55,218 bases of DNA from Mastigocoleus sp. MO_188.B34 (GCF_030065675.1 NZ_JASJDK010000039.1:1-55218), one strand, 5' to 3'. Positions 26,210-35,763 are shown, counted from the stretch's first letter. Numbers and translations: made by a program. The notes: generated by a model not told the origin, from the letters alone.

Positions 26210-27150
26210 AAGATTTATATTTCTGCTTTATTATTTGCAATGAAAGATATTCTTAGTTTTATTCACTAATAAAATATAAACATTCATTCTCTGGATATAT
26301 TTTCAGTAAAATAAGCATTATCTTCATTGTACGTAGAATATTTCTGCTTGATATTCTGCTAATATTTCCATGTTTTATAAAAGTTTGGCTATATTAAATA
26401 ACCAGGAAGCAAGTCTTTTAGATACTAACGATCATAGTCAATTTATTTTTGCCTAACAGAATTGGCTTTAATTTGTTTATAGTTTTTACTGCTTAAAACC
26501 ATAATTAATAAACTAGAGACGCATTAGACATCTCCGAAAAAGAATATAAAAGCCTTATGTAGTCAGGGGTGATATCTCATTTCTGGAGATGTCTATTATT
26601 ATTGGACATCGCTTTGATGTGCGTCTCTAAAATTTTAGGTAATGGCAAATTTAATTTTTATGTCTGCAGTAAATTTAGGTATGTTTTTACCTTCCCAGAT
26701 GATGTTGCTCGAATGTAGGATAATTTTACCCGCCTCTCGGATTTATGATTACTTGTTTGATTGGTAAAAATATTAAGTAATCGCTAAAACACTTAGTTGT
26801 TATTGTTACTTTTGTGGTAACATTTGGGAGTAGTTCAATAACAAATATATATTTTATTGAGAAGTAATTCAAACAACATGTTTTAACTCAATCGTTTTCT
26901 AATCTCTATTGCTTACTGAGCATGCTTTATAGCTTATAAGCGTTACTTATTAATCATTACCTAGTCCTTTAGACTCAGTTAAATTTCTAAGATATATTTG
27001 TCATATTTCAGTAGCGGTCATTACGAGGTAATTGTATATCAATCAACTTCCACCTTGCGTAATACTATGTATAATTAACTCATGATTTATCTCTAACTTT
27101 GTAATCTCAGAATAAGTCTTCTTAAAACATATCGGTGAGGCATCTGTCAT
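26210..27150. other. Spacer of 0.94 kb with a structured repeat
   Basis: AT-rich, no gene. Contains a nested inverted-repeat element (26514-26629). The last 150 bp lead into the signal-peptide prodomain gene. Confidence 0.5.
26514..26629. repeat. Nested inverted-repeat element (MITE-like or structured RNA)
   Basis: Outer arms TAGAGACGCA (26514-26523) and TGCGTCTCTA (26620-26629) enclose inner arms TAGACATCTCC (26525-26535) and GGAGATGTCTA (26585-26595). The outer arms relate to the GTAGAGACG palindrome family. Confidence 0.75.
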
Positions 27151-27663
27151 ATGAAGCTTTTATTCTCTGGTATTGTCATATTTAGTGGTTTAATGCTGGC
27201 AGATATTGAACCTTTAAAAGCGCAAGTACCTAATAGCTTGCCAAATCAGACCGATAGTAAACTATTTTACAGTTATTACGGTAGAAAAATCCCCCTTGCT
27301 CTGCAAGGAGATATATTTGCTCCCCGAAGACTCGCTACTTCCTCTGAAGAAGAGTATTTGGAACAAAAAAACTATATCAATGAAAATTTGCCCGCATTGC
27401 CAAACCGCTATAGAAATCAAGATAAAGTAACATTATCGAACGAGATTATTGTCAGTTTTGATGAGGGACTTTCCCAAAGTAGTCAAAAATCTATTCTCCG
27501 GAAATATCAACTGAAGATTGTCCGCAAACTGCGTTTTAGCAAAAATCGTTACATCGTAACGTCAAAATCTACATTGGGTACTGGGATTCTGGATATCGCA
27601 AATCAACTGGATCGGGAACGTGGAGTCAAATCTGCGAGTCCAAATTTTGCATTACATTATTAA
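27151..27663 (+). CDS. Secreted stand-alone protease prodomain-like protein
   Basis: 170 residues: a signal peptide (1-24, MKLLFSGIVIFSGLML..., cleavage near KAQ), then a segment homologous to the prodomain of the subtilisin gene 215 bp downstream. Shared blocks: KLFYSYYGRKIPL / KLFYTYYNKKIPL, NEIIVSFDE / NEIILHFDE, LRFSKNRYIV / LRFSSNRYLV, and GVKSASPNF / GIKSATPNF. The catalytic domain is absent, and no remnant of one follows the TAA. Free prodomains can fold or inhibit a protease in trans, so a chaperone or inhibitor role for the neighbour is plausible (inference). The alternative is a truncated duplicate. Confidence 0.75.
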   Translation: MKLLFSGIVIFSGLMLADIEPLKAQVPNSLPNQTDSKLFYSYYGRKIPLALQGDIFAPRRLATSSEEEYLEQKNYINENLPALPNRYRNQDKVTLSNEIIVSFDEGLSQSSQKSILRKYQLKIVRKLRFSKNRYIVTSKSTLGTGILDIANQLDRERGVKSASPNFALHY

Positions 27664-27877
27664 ACCCAATTAAACCTAGTAATTACTAGGAAAAATTCTA
27701 GAATCCTTCAAGTTAAGTTAAATATATTACGTAATTATATTTAAATTAGGGTAGCTTGTATCTCTAAAAGCAGACAACTTATAAAGATAGAGTATACATT
27801 AAGTAATCAATGTATATTTTTTTATGCATCTTTGTTGCTAGTTGTATTTTAGAATCTATTTGCGAGGCAGCTATACT

Positions 27878-30202
27878 ATGAAGAGTTTTTTGTCTGGCAT
27901 CCTTTTATTGACTTGTTTATTACCCGTATTTGAGACTCAGCCTTTAAAAGCACAAACATCATTGCTAACAGATTCTCAGGCAGATCAAAAATTATTTTAT
28001 ACCTATTACAATAAAAAAATCCCTCTGATTTTGCAAGAGGATCTAGTTGCTATCAGTTTTAAACCCAAGGCTCAAAGTAGAACTTCATTACCTCTACATT
28101 TGAAATTACAACTAGATCTAAATCGTTCTACTGGGAAAACAAATTTCAACTACGAAAATCTTAGCTTGGAAAACTCAAACCTGAGAATTAAGCCATTTGG
28201 GAAGCGTTATGCTTTGATGAGAATACCCTCAACAAATCGCAGAGATACTAGCACAATCCAAAGAATTCTCAAAAAACAGGCTTATGTTGAAAACACTTTA
28301 CCTGTGTTTTCCAGACAGAAATCTTCTCCTCAAATAACTGGTGGATATAGGGAAAAAATTATTCTCCCTAATGAAATTATTCTTCATTTTGACGAACAAA
28401 TATCTAACAGTCAGAAACAAAAAATTCTGCAAAGACACAATTTAAGTATCATTCGTCCCTTACGTTTTAGTTCTAATCGCTATCTAGTTAAATCTTTGTC
28501 TGCTTCAGGAGTACAAATATTAGATGTTGCTAATCGCTTGTATCGCCTTGATGGAATTAAATCTGCAACACCTAACTTTAATTTATCTCATAACCTAAAA
28601 ACATCCACAAACGTAAAACCAATAGATCCATCTCTACCATTTTTCAGTAAAAATCCCTTTGATGGCTCCCTTTTATCCCCATTTGCAAGAAAATTTGGCG
28701 GGATACCAAACATCACACAAAGAATTAGACTTGGTACTATTAGAGAGCAAAGAGAAATCAAAAATCCTTTTCAAACAAGTTTGCTACCGTTACAATGGCA
28801 TCTTAATAGCGCTCCTTTCAGTTACTGTTTAGATCAGTTTCCTAGTTTTATTAATAGGTGTTTGAGTGATAACTTATTTAATCGTTCCAGATCTCTTAAA
28901 CCTAGTACTGATATTAGCGTAATTCCGGCTTGGTCTAAATCAAAAGCCGGTAAAGGTGTTGTAGTTGCAGTACTCGATGACTTTATTCAATGGAACCATC
29001 CAGATTTAATCGGTAGTCTTTACCGGGTAGGTAACGTTCGGGATAAACTCAGAGGTGAAAAACACGGTTGGGATTTTGTTGGTAACGATCCGGATACTCG
29101 AATTAATCCTCGCGAATTATCTACGTTTCGTCCCATCTTCCAAGATAGTTTTTTGTTATCTGATGATGAATTACTAGAAAAATATGCAGACGATCCTTTT
29201 TTACAAGAAATATCCTCAGTGAGGAAAGAACTGATTAGACATCTTACTAAAGCACAAATCGCCCAAGCTTTACGGGATCATATACGTAAAGAGGTAAGTA
29301 GTTTATTTCATGGAACTTGGGTTTCTGGAGTTATTGCTGCACGTCCCCAAGGTAAAAATGGAGTAGTTGGAGTTGCACCTAACGCCAAAATTTTACCCAT
29401 AAAAGTTAGTAAAACAGTTTATAGTCCCAGTTCTGGCTTTGAAACAATGTACCAAGTATCCCAAATTGTTGAGGGAATTGGTTATGCGATCGCCAGAGGT
29501 GCAGATATTATTAACATGAGTTATGGTTCTTATTTACCAACTGCTGATGAAACAGACACCATAGTTCGAGCACAGAAAGAAAATCCCGATCTAGTATTTG
29601 TAGCTGCTGTTGGGAATGAGGGTATTGGAAGAATCGGATTTCCCGCAGCGATCGAAGATGTAATTGGGGTAGGAGGTGTCAATTTTAAAGGAAATCGCGC
29701 TTCCTACAGTAATTTTGGTAACGAATTAACTTTGGTTGCTCCTGGTGGAGATGTTTCAACTCGTTCGGTAGGGGTTAACGGTGGAATTTTGACGACTGGT
29801 GGTCAGTGGGTCAATGGATTATGGGAAGGAATTGACAAACCGAGGTATTCTTGGAATACTCTCCCACTATCTCGAGGAAAATATATTTGGGTTGAGGGTA
29901 CTTCTTTTGCTTCTCCCATGGTCGCGGGTGTAGTTGCGCTGATGAAAGGAGAAGATCCGCAACGAATCCTAAGTCGAAAAGAAATTCTGAGGATTTTGAA
30001 GAGAACTTCATCTTACAGGGGACTAAAACTCTCTAACGCAGAAAAATCATTACACCAAGTATTAATGAAGCGGGGAAGGATACCCAGATCGGTTTCAGCA
30101 GAAAAATATTTTTTTGGAAGTGGTTTAATTAATGCAGATGCTGCAGTAAGGGAAGTTCAAAATCGTTTAGTCGGGAGGACCCAAAGAACGAGGAGATATT
30201 AG
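27878..30202 (+). CDS. Secreted subtilisin-family (S8) serine protease
   Basis: 774 residues from ATG at 27878. The upstream TTG at 27842 would put 12 residues before the signal peptide and is rejected. A signal peptide (1-25) and a long pro-region (about 30-345) containing the fervidolysin-like prodomain precede the S8 domain. Catalytic residues: Asp367 in VLDD, His478 in FHGTWVSG, Ser676 in GTSFASP, with the oxyanion Asn in AAVGNEG. The segment between Asp and His is unusually long, about 110 residues, and charged. Exported to periplasm or beyond. It is paired with a prodomain-only gene upstream, with similar translation-initiation contexts. Confidence 0.92.
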   Translation: MKSFLSGILLLTCLLPVFETQPLKAQTSLLTDSQADQKLFYTYYNKKIPLILQEDLVAISFKPKAQSRTSLPLHLKLQLDLNRSTGKTNFNYENLSLENSNLRIKPFGKRYALMRIPSTNRRDTSTIQRILKKQAYVENTLPVFSRQKSSPQITGGYREKIILPNEIILHFDEQISNSQKQKILQRHNLSIIRPLRFSSNRYLVKSLSASGVQILDVANRLYRLDGIKSATPNFNLSHNLKTSTNVKPIDPSLPFFSKNPFDGSLLSPFARKFGGIPNITQRIRLGTIREQREIKNPFQTSLLPLQWHLNSAPFSYCLDQFPSFINRCLSDNLFNRSRSLKPSTDISVIPAWSKSKAGKGVVVAVLDDFIQWNHPDLIGSLYRVGNVRDKLRGEKHGWDFVGNDPDTRINPRELSTFRPIFQDSFLLSDDELLEKYADDPFLQEISSVRKELIRHLTKAQIAQALRDHIRKEVSSLFHGTWVSGVIAARPQGKNGVVGVAPNAKILPIKVSKTVYSPSSGFETMYQVSQIVEGIGYAIARGADIINMSYGSYLPTADETDTIVRAQKENPDLVFVAAVGNEGIGRIGFPAAIEDVIGVGGVNFKGNRASYSNFGNELTLVAPGGDVSTRSVGVNGGILTTGGQWVNGLWEGIDKPRYSWNTLPLSRGKYIWVEGTSFASPMVAGVVALMKGEDPQRILSRKEILRILKRTSSYRGLKLSNAEKSLHQVLMKRGRIPRSVSAEKYFFGSGLINADAAVREVQNRLVGRTQRTRRY

Positions 30203-30327
30203 ATTTAGTACTTACCCAACATTCAATAATTGTGCGATCGCGTTAGTGCAGCGTTTAGGTCAACCGATACAAAAACATCAATATCAGGTACATAATAAAT
30301 GTAGGGTTTATCTTAACAAAAATACAT

Positions 30328-31107
30328 ATGCACCTAACTTATTTAGATAGTAATAGTTGGTTAATTGAAATCGGTAGCAAAAAAATACTACTCGATCCAT
30401 GGTTGGTCGGTAACTTGACTTTTAATGGTGCTGATTGGTTTTTTAAAGGTTCTAAGCTCAAGGAACGTCCAATACCAGAAAATATCGATCTAATTTTATT
30501 ATCCCAGGGTTTGGAAGACCATGCCCATACACCAACCCTCAAGGAACTTGACCATGATATTCCTGTTGTTGGTTCTCCCAATGCAGCTAAGGTTGTAAAG
30601 GAATTAGGTTACACTCAAATTAATTCTTTAGACCATAGCGAAACATTTGTTTTAGATGGAACAGTTGAAATTAAAGCAGTTCCCGGTTCTCCCATTGGTC
30701 CAACTTTAGTAGAAAATGGCTATATTCTGACAGAAGTGGAAACTGGTTTTACTCTTTACTATGAACCCCACGGTTATCATTCACCTTCCTTAAAAGAATC
30801 TGCACCGATAGATGTGGTTATTACACCCCTCATTAACCTAGCTTTACCTTTGATCGGACCTTTTATTAAAGGTCAGCAAAAGGCTTTAGAAGTTGCACAG
30901 TGGCTACAACCGCAAGTTATGCTACCAACAGCAGCTGGTGGCGATGTAGAATTTGAAGGTCTACTAGTAAAATTTCTTAAAGCTGAAGGTACCGTTGCAG
31001 ATTTTAGATCGCTATTAGAAAAGAACAATTTAGCAACTGAAGTAATCGATCCATCAGCAGGAGAACGCTTTGAAGTTGAGTTAAAGCAAAGAGTTGTGTC
31101 GGCTTGA
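30328..31107 (+). CDS. Metallo-beta-lactamase-fold hydrolase-like protein (UlaG type)
   Basis: A 259-residue cytosolic MBL-fold protein: MHLTYLDSNSWLIEIGSKKILLDPWLVG forms the first strands (split here at 1-28). It is followed by the metal motif region, AVPGSPIGPT, YEPHGYH, VVITPLINL and LPTAAGGD. The canonical HxHxDH reads SQGLEDHAH, so the first two His are missing while Asp-His remain. This probably means altered metal binding, as I recall for related cyanobacterial proteins. The substrate is unknown. The gene follows the protease gene by 125 bp but has no obvious functional link. Confidence 0.8.
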   Translation: MHLTYLDSNSWLIEIGSKKILLDPWLVGNLTFNGADWFFKGSKLKERPIPENIDLILLSQGLEDHAHTPTLKELDHDIPVVGSPNAAKVVKELGYTQINSLDHSETFVLDGTVEIKAVPGSPIGPTLVENGYILTEVETGFTLYYEPHGYHSPSLKESAPIDVVITPLINLALPLIGPFIKGQQKALEVAQWLQPQVMLPTAAGGDVEFEGLLVKFLKAEGTVADFRSLLEKNNLATEVIDPSAGERFEVELKQRVVSA

Positions 31108-31232
31108 TATTTTGCTTGATTTAATATTTTACTTGTAGCGTACCATCTTTATCGCAAATTAGTAATCTATCCTATTAGTTTTGTTAGCGCATTGTTGCGT
31201 TAGTCATAAGGTTAGTTTTACCAAAAAACCCT

Positions 31233-31260
31233 GTATAGACGCGACATGTCGCGTCTCTAC
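31233..31260. repeat. 28-bp palindrome of the GTAGAGACG family (one-base variant)
   Basis: Left arm GTATAGACGCGACA, right arm TGTCGCGTCTCTAC. The single T in the left arm breaks perfection. Located between convergent genes. Confidence 0.85.
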
Positions 31261-31334
31261 AACCCGTGAAAACTAATGAAATGCACTACTAGTTTTGAAT
31301 TGTTGGACAAATTGTTTAGAGTTCTTAGCACCAA

Positions 31335-31979
31335 TTATTTATTCACTGCAGCTTCCAAGGTTTTTACCTGCATTTTCAACTCTTCTACTGTTTTTGAATG
31401 TGATTTCTCTAATTCATAACCTAACCAAATAAATCCACTACTAAAAATCGTAATTACCCCAATCAACACACCTGTCAACCACTTGATTCGAGAACGAAGA
31501 TGTTTGATTTGCTGACTTTTTTCTTGGTTCGCTAATTCTAATTCTAATTCTAATTCTAATGTTGGGTTTGCCGTTGTTGCAGCTTCTAGCTGTGCATTTT
31601 GTTGAGGAATGGTTGTTACTGGTTTCTGTGCTTTTTTCTTAGAAGCTGTATTAAAAGAAACCTGCTTATAGAGCCATTTGGTGATTAACGGAGGAAAATT
31701 TTTCAGAAACCATCGCCAAGCGAAGAAACGGAATGCGGGCTTGGACATTCTACTAATTGGTTTTAAGATTTTTCTTAAGGGACCATAGCTAAATTTTTTA
31801 TTGATTAGATTAACTGAAGCTATATCATAAAGACTATCTATTATAAGTTTTATTGTTACTTCTTCTCTATTCGATAAATTTTGTAAGAGTAAAAAAACGT
31901 CGTGCATACGTTCTTTCTCTTGAGTTTTTTCCGCTAATACATCCGGCAATTTCTCTGTTTTTACAAGTGATTTATGCAT
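31335..31979 (-). CDS. Single-pass membrane protein with coiled coil, unknown function
   Basis: 214 residues. A basic, helical N-terminal region (1-115, KILKPISRMSKPAFRFFAWR) leads to a LELELELELA stretch encoded by a hexamer microsatellite (AATTCT, 31534-31560). One transmembrane helix follows (about 168-187, LTGVLIGVITIFSSGFIWLG). The tail is a short coiled coil (EKSHSKTVEELKMQVKTLEA). No enzyme motif or known domain is recognised. The microsatellite allows in-frame length change by slippage. It stands alone. Confidence 0.6.
   Translation of the reverse strand: MHKSLVKTEKLPDVLAEKTQEKERMHDVFLLLQNLSNREEVTIKLIIDSLYDIASVNLINKKFSYGPLRKILKPISRMSKPAFRFFAWRWFLKNFPPLITKWLYKQVSFNTASKKKAQKPVTTIPQQNAQLEAATTANPTLELELELELANQEKSQQIKHLRSRIKWLTGVLIGVITIFSSGFIWLGYELEKSHSKTVEELKMQVKTLEAAVNK
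31534..31560. repeat. Coding hexamer microsatellite (AATTCT)
   Basis: Four and a half tandem AATTCT units lie inside the gene at 31335-31979, read on the minus strand as alternating Leu-Glu. Loss or gain of units keeps the frame. Confidence 0.85.
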
Positions 31980-32265
31980 TATATTTGACCGGCAGCAATT
32001 TATATTTTTAAACGGCTTATTGTGATGAAGACTTTATTTTAAACATCATTAAGTCATTTAAAACATTATTTTTTATTAATTAATATATTATTTAGCACAA
32101 CAATATTATCTTATCGCGATTATTTTAATTTTATTCATAATCCTTAGTATGAATCAAGTTATATCGTTGGGATATTTTATAACCCAACGATAGGAAGAAA
32201 ATAAATAAAATACGTTGCAAAAGTTACAGAATAATTGGAATTATTTTGCTGTAATTTTTTTCCTG

Positions 32266-32829
32266 TTAGAAGTTATATCCTAAACCAACAGTTAGATCGA
32301 ATTCTGTATCACCCAAAAATAGTACATTTGCAGCGGTTGTAGCGGTTAATTTAGGTGTAAGTTTAACATCCATTCCACCGGTTAGCATCAGGTCTGCATC
32401 TCCACCTGAGTCGAACGCTTCGCGGAACGCCTCTTAGGCGTTTATCGCAATTCCTCCACCTGCATAGGGTTTGATTTTACCGTTTAATTCTCCTAAGTCT
32501 CGATCGACCTTTGTTATATCTATAGTTGCAGGGATACGCAAATCCAAGTCACCATTGCTGAAAACGGCTGAAGGTCGAATAGATAAGGTTTTGGAGCGAC
32601 CTAGATTTAGTAGTTTGACTTTACTGATGATTGCTGCATCTATAAAATCACTGTCTCCACCAATAACAGTTCCCAAACCTATATAGTTTTCACCTTTTGT
32701 GGAAGTTTTTTGATTACCGTTAAAAGTTTGAGCTAATTTTTGCTCTCCTGCGAAAGTAGATAAGGAGGTTGCAAGTAATGCAGAAACAGCGAAACTAACG
32801 GAAAGTAATGGATTAATAGTGAATTTCAT
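32266..32829 (-). pseudogene. Outer-membrane beta-barrel protein gene broken by a miniature repeat
   Basis: The ATG at 32829 starts a signal peptide (LLSVSFAVSALLATSLSTFA, 8-27) and a porin-like barrel (GENYIGLGTVIGG, SIRPSAVFSNGDLDLRIPAT, KIKPYAGGGIAI). A TAA at 32434 ends the frame at 131 residues. Beyond it the same frame resumes with SGGDADLMLTGGMDVKLTPK and ends GLGYNF, the C-terminal Phe typical of outer-membrane barrels, at 32266. The stop lies in a roughly 33-bp palindromic insert (32411-32445) whose length keeps the frame. Intact, the protein would have about 176 residues. Stop readthrough cannot be excluded. Confidence 0.75.
32411..32445. repeat. Miniature palindromic repeat inserted in a gene
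   Basis: On the minus strand AACGCCT-AAG-AGGCGTT forms a perfect hairpin, followed by CCGCGAAGCGTTC. It interrupts a barrel-protein gene and adds an in-frame TAA. Confidence 0.7.
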
Positions 32830-33948
32830 CGTTTTATTAACAGGATTAATGAGATTCTTGAAGTGCTAGTTTGCGGGCTCGGAAATCTTAGAAAAGTAGA
32901 ACAGTAAAATATCAAATGCTATGAACATCTAGTTCTGTTTCATAGCTGAACTAGAAAACGATATTTTTTCTCGTGAATACAAGCTCTACTAATTAAATTG
33001 ACTGTGGATGATAATGCTAGAAAACTGATGAAACAGAAGCAATCAAACTGGAGGGCTTTAAAACTACTTCTTAGTAAATAGCAGATTTTGAGAGGAGAAA
33101 TAAAGGATAATTTGTACTACAAACTCAAATTTAATCTTTGGATATTCAAAATGTTATATTTTGACTAATTCTCCGATTTAATTAAGAGTCAACGTTAGGA
33201 AATCCTAGATTTGTTCGGCTAGCAACAGAGAATAGGAAACAGTTAACAGATAGCAAAAAATATCCTAATTCAAAAATCTAGTTATATGAAACCTAATACT
33301 ATGAATTAAAAATGTAGGTAATTTGGGAAAAGGTAAATTATAAACTTGTGCTGTGTTTGAATAAAACTGTGTACTGGGAACTATGATTGTTGGAGGTCGT
33401 TATCCCACCGCTTTAATGTCAGTATATATGAGATAAATATGTGATATTTATGGAAATGTGCCAATTATTTTGGTGTCATCATATAGCGCTACGCGCAAGT
33501 AAAAAGTTTGTTGTTTGGTTTCATAGTTTACCTATGCCCTAACCTATTTACGTGGTGCCATAAATTAGTTTTACCGATTCACTGAAGTAAATAGATGTAT
33601 GCAATAAGACAAGAAGTTAGCAGCACCAGTAAATTGTCCTGGGCTACTGATAGTCAAACGGTAATCATAGTGCTACGCCCAAGTAAAAATTAAAAACAGA
33701 CCGCGCCTATGGCGTTAACGGATCCGTAGGTCGCAGCTAGAGGAAAGGCGCACCTAACGGTGTAAGCGCAGCCATACCGTTAGGTTTAACGCCGTCGCCG
33801 CAGGCTCTAGGTATTGCGTGACCGTAAGGTCATAATTTTACGTCTCTACATTTGGGAATTTAAAAATGTATTTGATTCAAATGAAAACCGTTATATTATC
33901 TCAGGTCATTACTGTAAATATAAAAGTTCAAACTTAAGTTGTATTATT
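32830..33948. other. Spacer of 1.1 kb ending in a repeat cluster
   Basis: AT-rich up to about 33480, then CGCTACGCGCAAGTAAAAA-type repeats (33484 and 33670), a GC-rich set of small palindromes (33700-33825), and an inverted copy of the 4301-4366 element (33830-33893). An open frame upstream of the CocE gene crosses this cluster but is not coding. Confidence 0.55.
33830..33893. repeat. Inverted copy of the 4301-4366 dispersed element
   Basis: Reads AATTTTACGTCTCTACATTT then GAATTT..AAATGTATTTGATTC and AAATGAAAACCG, the reverse complement of the element at 4301 with a few differences. The far half of the 28-bp palindrome is replaced by a CCGTAAGGTC repeat. Confidence 0.85.
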
Positions 33949-35610
33949 ATGTTGAAAGTCTGCCCTAAAGAAACTGTATACATGCATACCCGCGACGGAG
34001 TACGTTTGGATGCAGATGTGTATCGCCCTGATGCGGTAGGGGAATTTCCTGTATTATTAATGCGTCAACCCTATGGTAGAGAAATTGCATCAACGGTAGT
34101 CTACGCCCATCCAATTTGGTATGCTTCTCAAGGTTATATTGTAGTAATTCAGGATGTCCGGGGACGAGGAACTTCCGAGGGTGAATTTAAATTATTTGCT
34201 CGTGAAATTGAAGATGGTGAGGACAGTGTTAATTGGGCTGTAAATCTACCTGGTAGTAATGGAAAGCTGGGAATGTATGGCTTTTCCTACCAAGGAATGA
34301 CCCAGTTATACGCTGCTGCTGCAAAACCAGCTGCTTTAAAAACTATTTGTCCAGCAATGATTGGCTATGATCTATATACTGATTGGGCTTATGAAGGTGG
34401 AGCATTTTGTTTACAAACTAATCTTGCTTGGGCGATCCAATTGGCGACAGAAACAGCCAGGATAAAAGGGAATACACAAGCTTATCAAGAATTATTCACC
34501 GCTGCTCGTAATTTACCTTTGTATGACCATAATCCTGCACGTCCGGAAGTTCTGAAGAATTTTGCACCGGATTCGTTTTATCATGATTGGTTAGAACATT
34601 CACATTCAGATGAATACTGGGAAAAACTTTCACCCAAAACATATCTTCAAGATGTAGATTTACCTATGTTCCATATTGGCGGTTGGTTTGATGCTTACCT
34701 GCGAGGTACTTTAAATTTATATCGAGATATGGTGGCGCGAAATAGTCAACGTCAAGAATTGTTGATTGGTCCTTGGACCCATTTACCCTGGGGTCGTCAA
34801 GCTGGTGAAGTTGACTTTGGGGTAAAAGCTGCAAGTCCAGTAGATCAAATGCAAATCCGTTGGTTCGACCGATTCCTCAAAGATATTAATACAGGAATAT
34901 TTGAAGAACCCACCGTATGTTTATTTCAAATGGGTGCAAACAGTTGGCAGACTTTTTCTGAATTCCCTAATCCAACCCATAAATCATACCATTTCTCAAG
35001 TACGGGACTTGCTAGCATCCGTGAAGATTCTGGTCAACTGACAACGAATCCCGATGATTATATCCTAGATGCGGTTGATGCTTTGGTGCACGACCCTTGG
35101 CGACCGGTTCCTTCTTTAGGTGGTCATGCTGGTTTACCTGGAGGTTCTTTTGAGCGATCGCACATTGATTGTCGTAATGATGTTTTAACCTACACTACTG
35201 CTCCTTTAGATTCAGCATTAGATATTGCAGGTGAAGCTATTGTTGAAGTTTGGAGTGAAGCTGAGAGTACGAGTTATGACCTTTGCGCTGTATTATCCCA
35301 AGTATATCCTGATGGGAAAGTATATAACTTGACTCAGGGTTATTTTCACTGTGATCGTGAATCTAATTCCCAACCATCTAATCCCAAACATATTAAATTA
35401 CAGGCGACATGTGCAAAAATTACTAAGGGTAATGCTTTAAGACTTAGTTTGAGTGCAGCATGTTTTCCTGCGTATGTTATGAATACAGGTTCAAATTTAC
35501 CGATGAGTTCTGCAACTTTGCAAGACGCGAAGATAATTACGGTGAAAATCTATAGTGGTGGGGAAAAAGCTTCTAAACTGAAGTTACCAATTGTTTCAGT
35601 TTCCTCTTAA
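33949..35610 (+). CDS. CocE/NonD family alpha/beta hydrolase (X-Pro dipeptidyl-peptidase S15 type)
   Basis: 553 residues from ATG at 33949. An in-frame GTG/ATG extension to 33814 would be encoded by a dispersed repeat and is rejected. The hydrolase domain begins VYMHTRDGVRLDADVYRP, continues with PVLLMRQPYGRE and VIQDVRGRGTSEGEF, and has the nucleophile Ser in GFSYQGM. Acid and His follow in the FHIGGWFDAYLRG and GPWTHLPWG blocks. The C-terminal jelly-roll (about 340-553) is the X-Pro peptidase C domain. It probably hydrolyses ester or amide bonds. The substrate is unknown, and no signal peptide is present. Confidence 0.88.
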   Translation: MLKVCPKETVYMHTRDGVRLDADVYRPDAVGEFPVLLMRQPYGREIASTVVYAHPIWYASQGYIVVIQDVRGRGTSEGEFKLFAREIEDGEDSVNWAVNLPGSNGKLGMYGFSYQGMTQLYAAAAKPAALKTICPAMIGYDLYTDWAYEGGAFCLQTNLAWAIQLATETARIKGNTQAYQELFTAARNLPLYDHNPARPEVLKNFAPDSFYHDWLEHSHSDEYWEKLSPKTYLQDVDLPMFHIGGWFDAYLRGTLNLYRDMVARNSQRQELLIGPWTHLPWGRQAGEVDFGVKAASPVDQMQIRWFDRFLKDINTGIFEEPTVCLFQMGANSWQTFSEFPNPTHKSYHFSSTGLASIREDSGQLTTNPDDYILDAVDALVHDPWRPVPSLGGHAGLPGGSFERSHIDCRNDVLTYTTAPLDSALDIAGEAIVEVWSEAESTSYDLCAVLSQVYPDGKVYNLTQGYFHCDRESNSQPSNPKHIKLQATCAKITKGNALRLSLSAACFPAYVMNTGSNLPMSSATLQDAKIITVKIYSGGEKASKLKLPIVSVSS

Positions 35611-35690
35611 GATTTTGAATAATTCTTGGGTAGAGCAATTTGGGTAAGGTAGTAAAATAAACCTATATGTAGAATAACTTTTGGTTTTTA

Positions 35691-35763
35691 TTACCCATTA
35701 CCCATCACTCATTACCCATCACCCATTACCCATTACCCATTACCCATTACCCATTACCCATTA
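35691..35763. repeat. Heptamer short tandem repeats (TTACCCA)
   Basis: About ten copies of TTACCCA with TCACTCA/TCACCCA variants. The last TTA (35761-35763) is the complement of the TAA stop of sbcD, so the array forms the gene's 3' end. Confidence 0.92.

Noticed and set aside
27842-27877. TTG start for the subtilisin gene
   Set aside because: Would place 12 polar residues before an otherwise standard signal peptide. The ATG at 27878 mirrors the start context of the neighbouring prodomain gene.
33814-33948. N-terminal extension of the CocE-like protein (45 extra residues)
   Set aside because: The DNA is a dispersed repeat also found at 4301-4366. The family's conserved start (VCPKETVYMHTRDGVRLD) follows the ATG at 33949.
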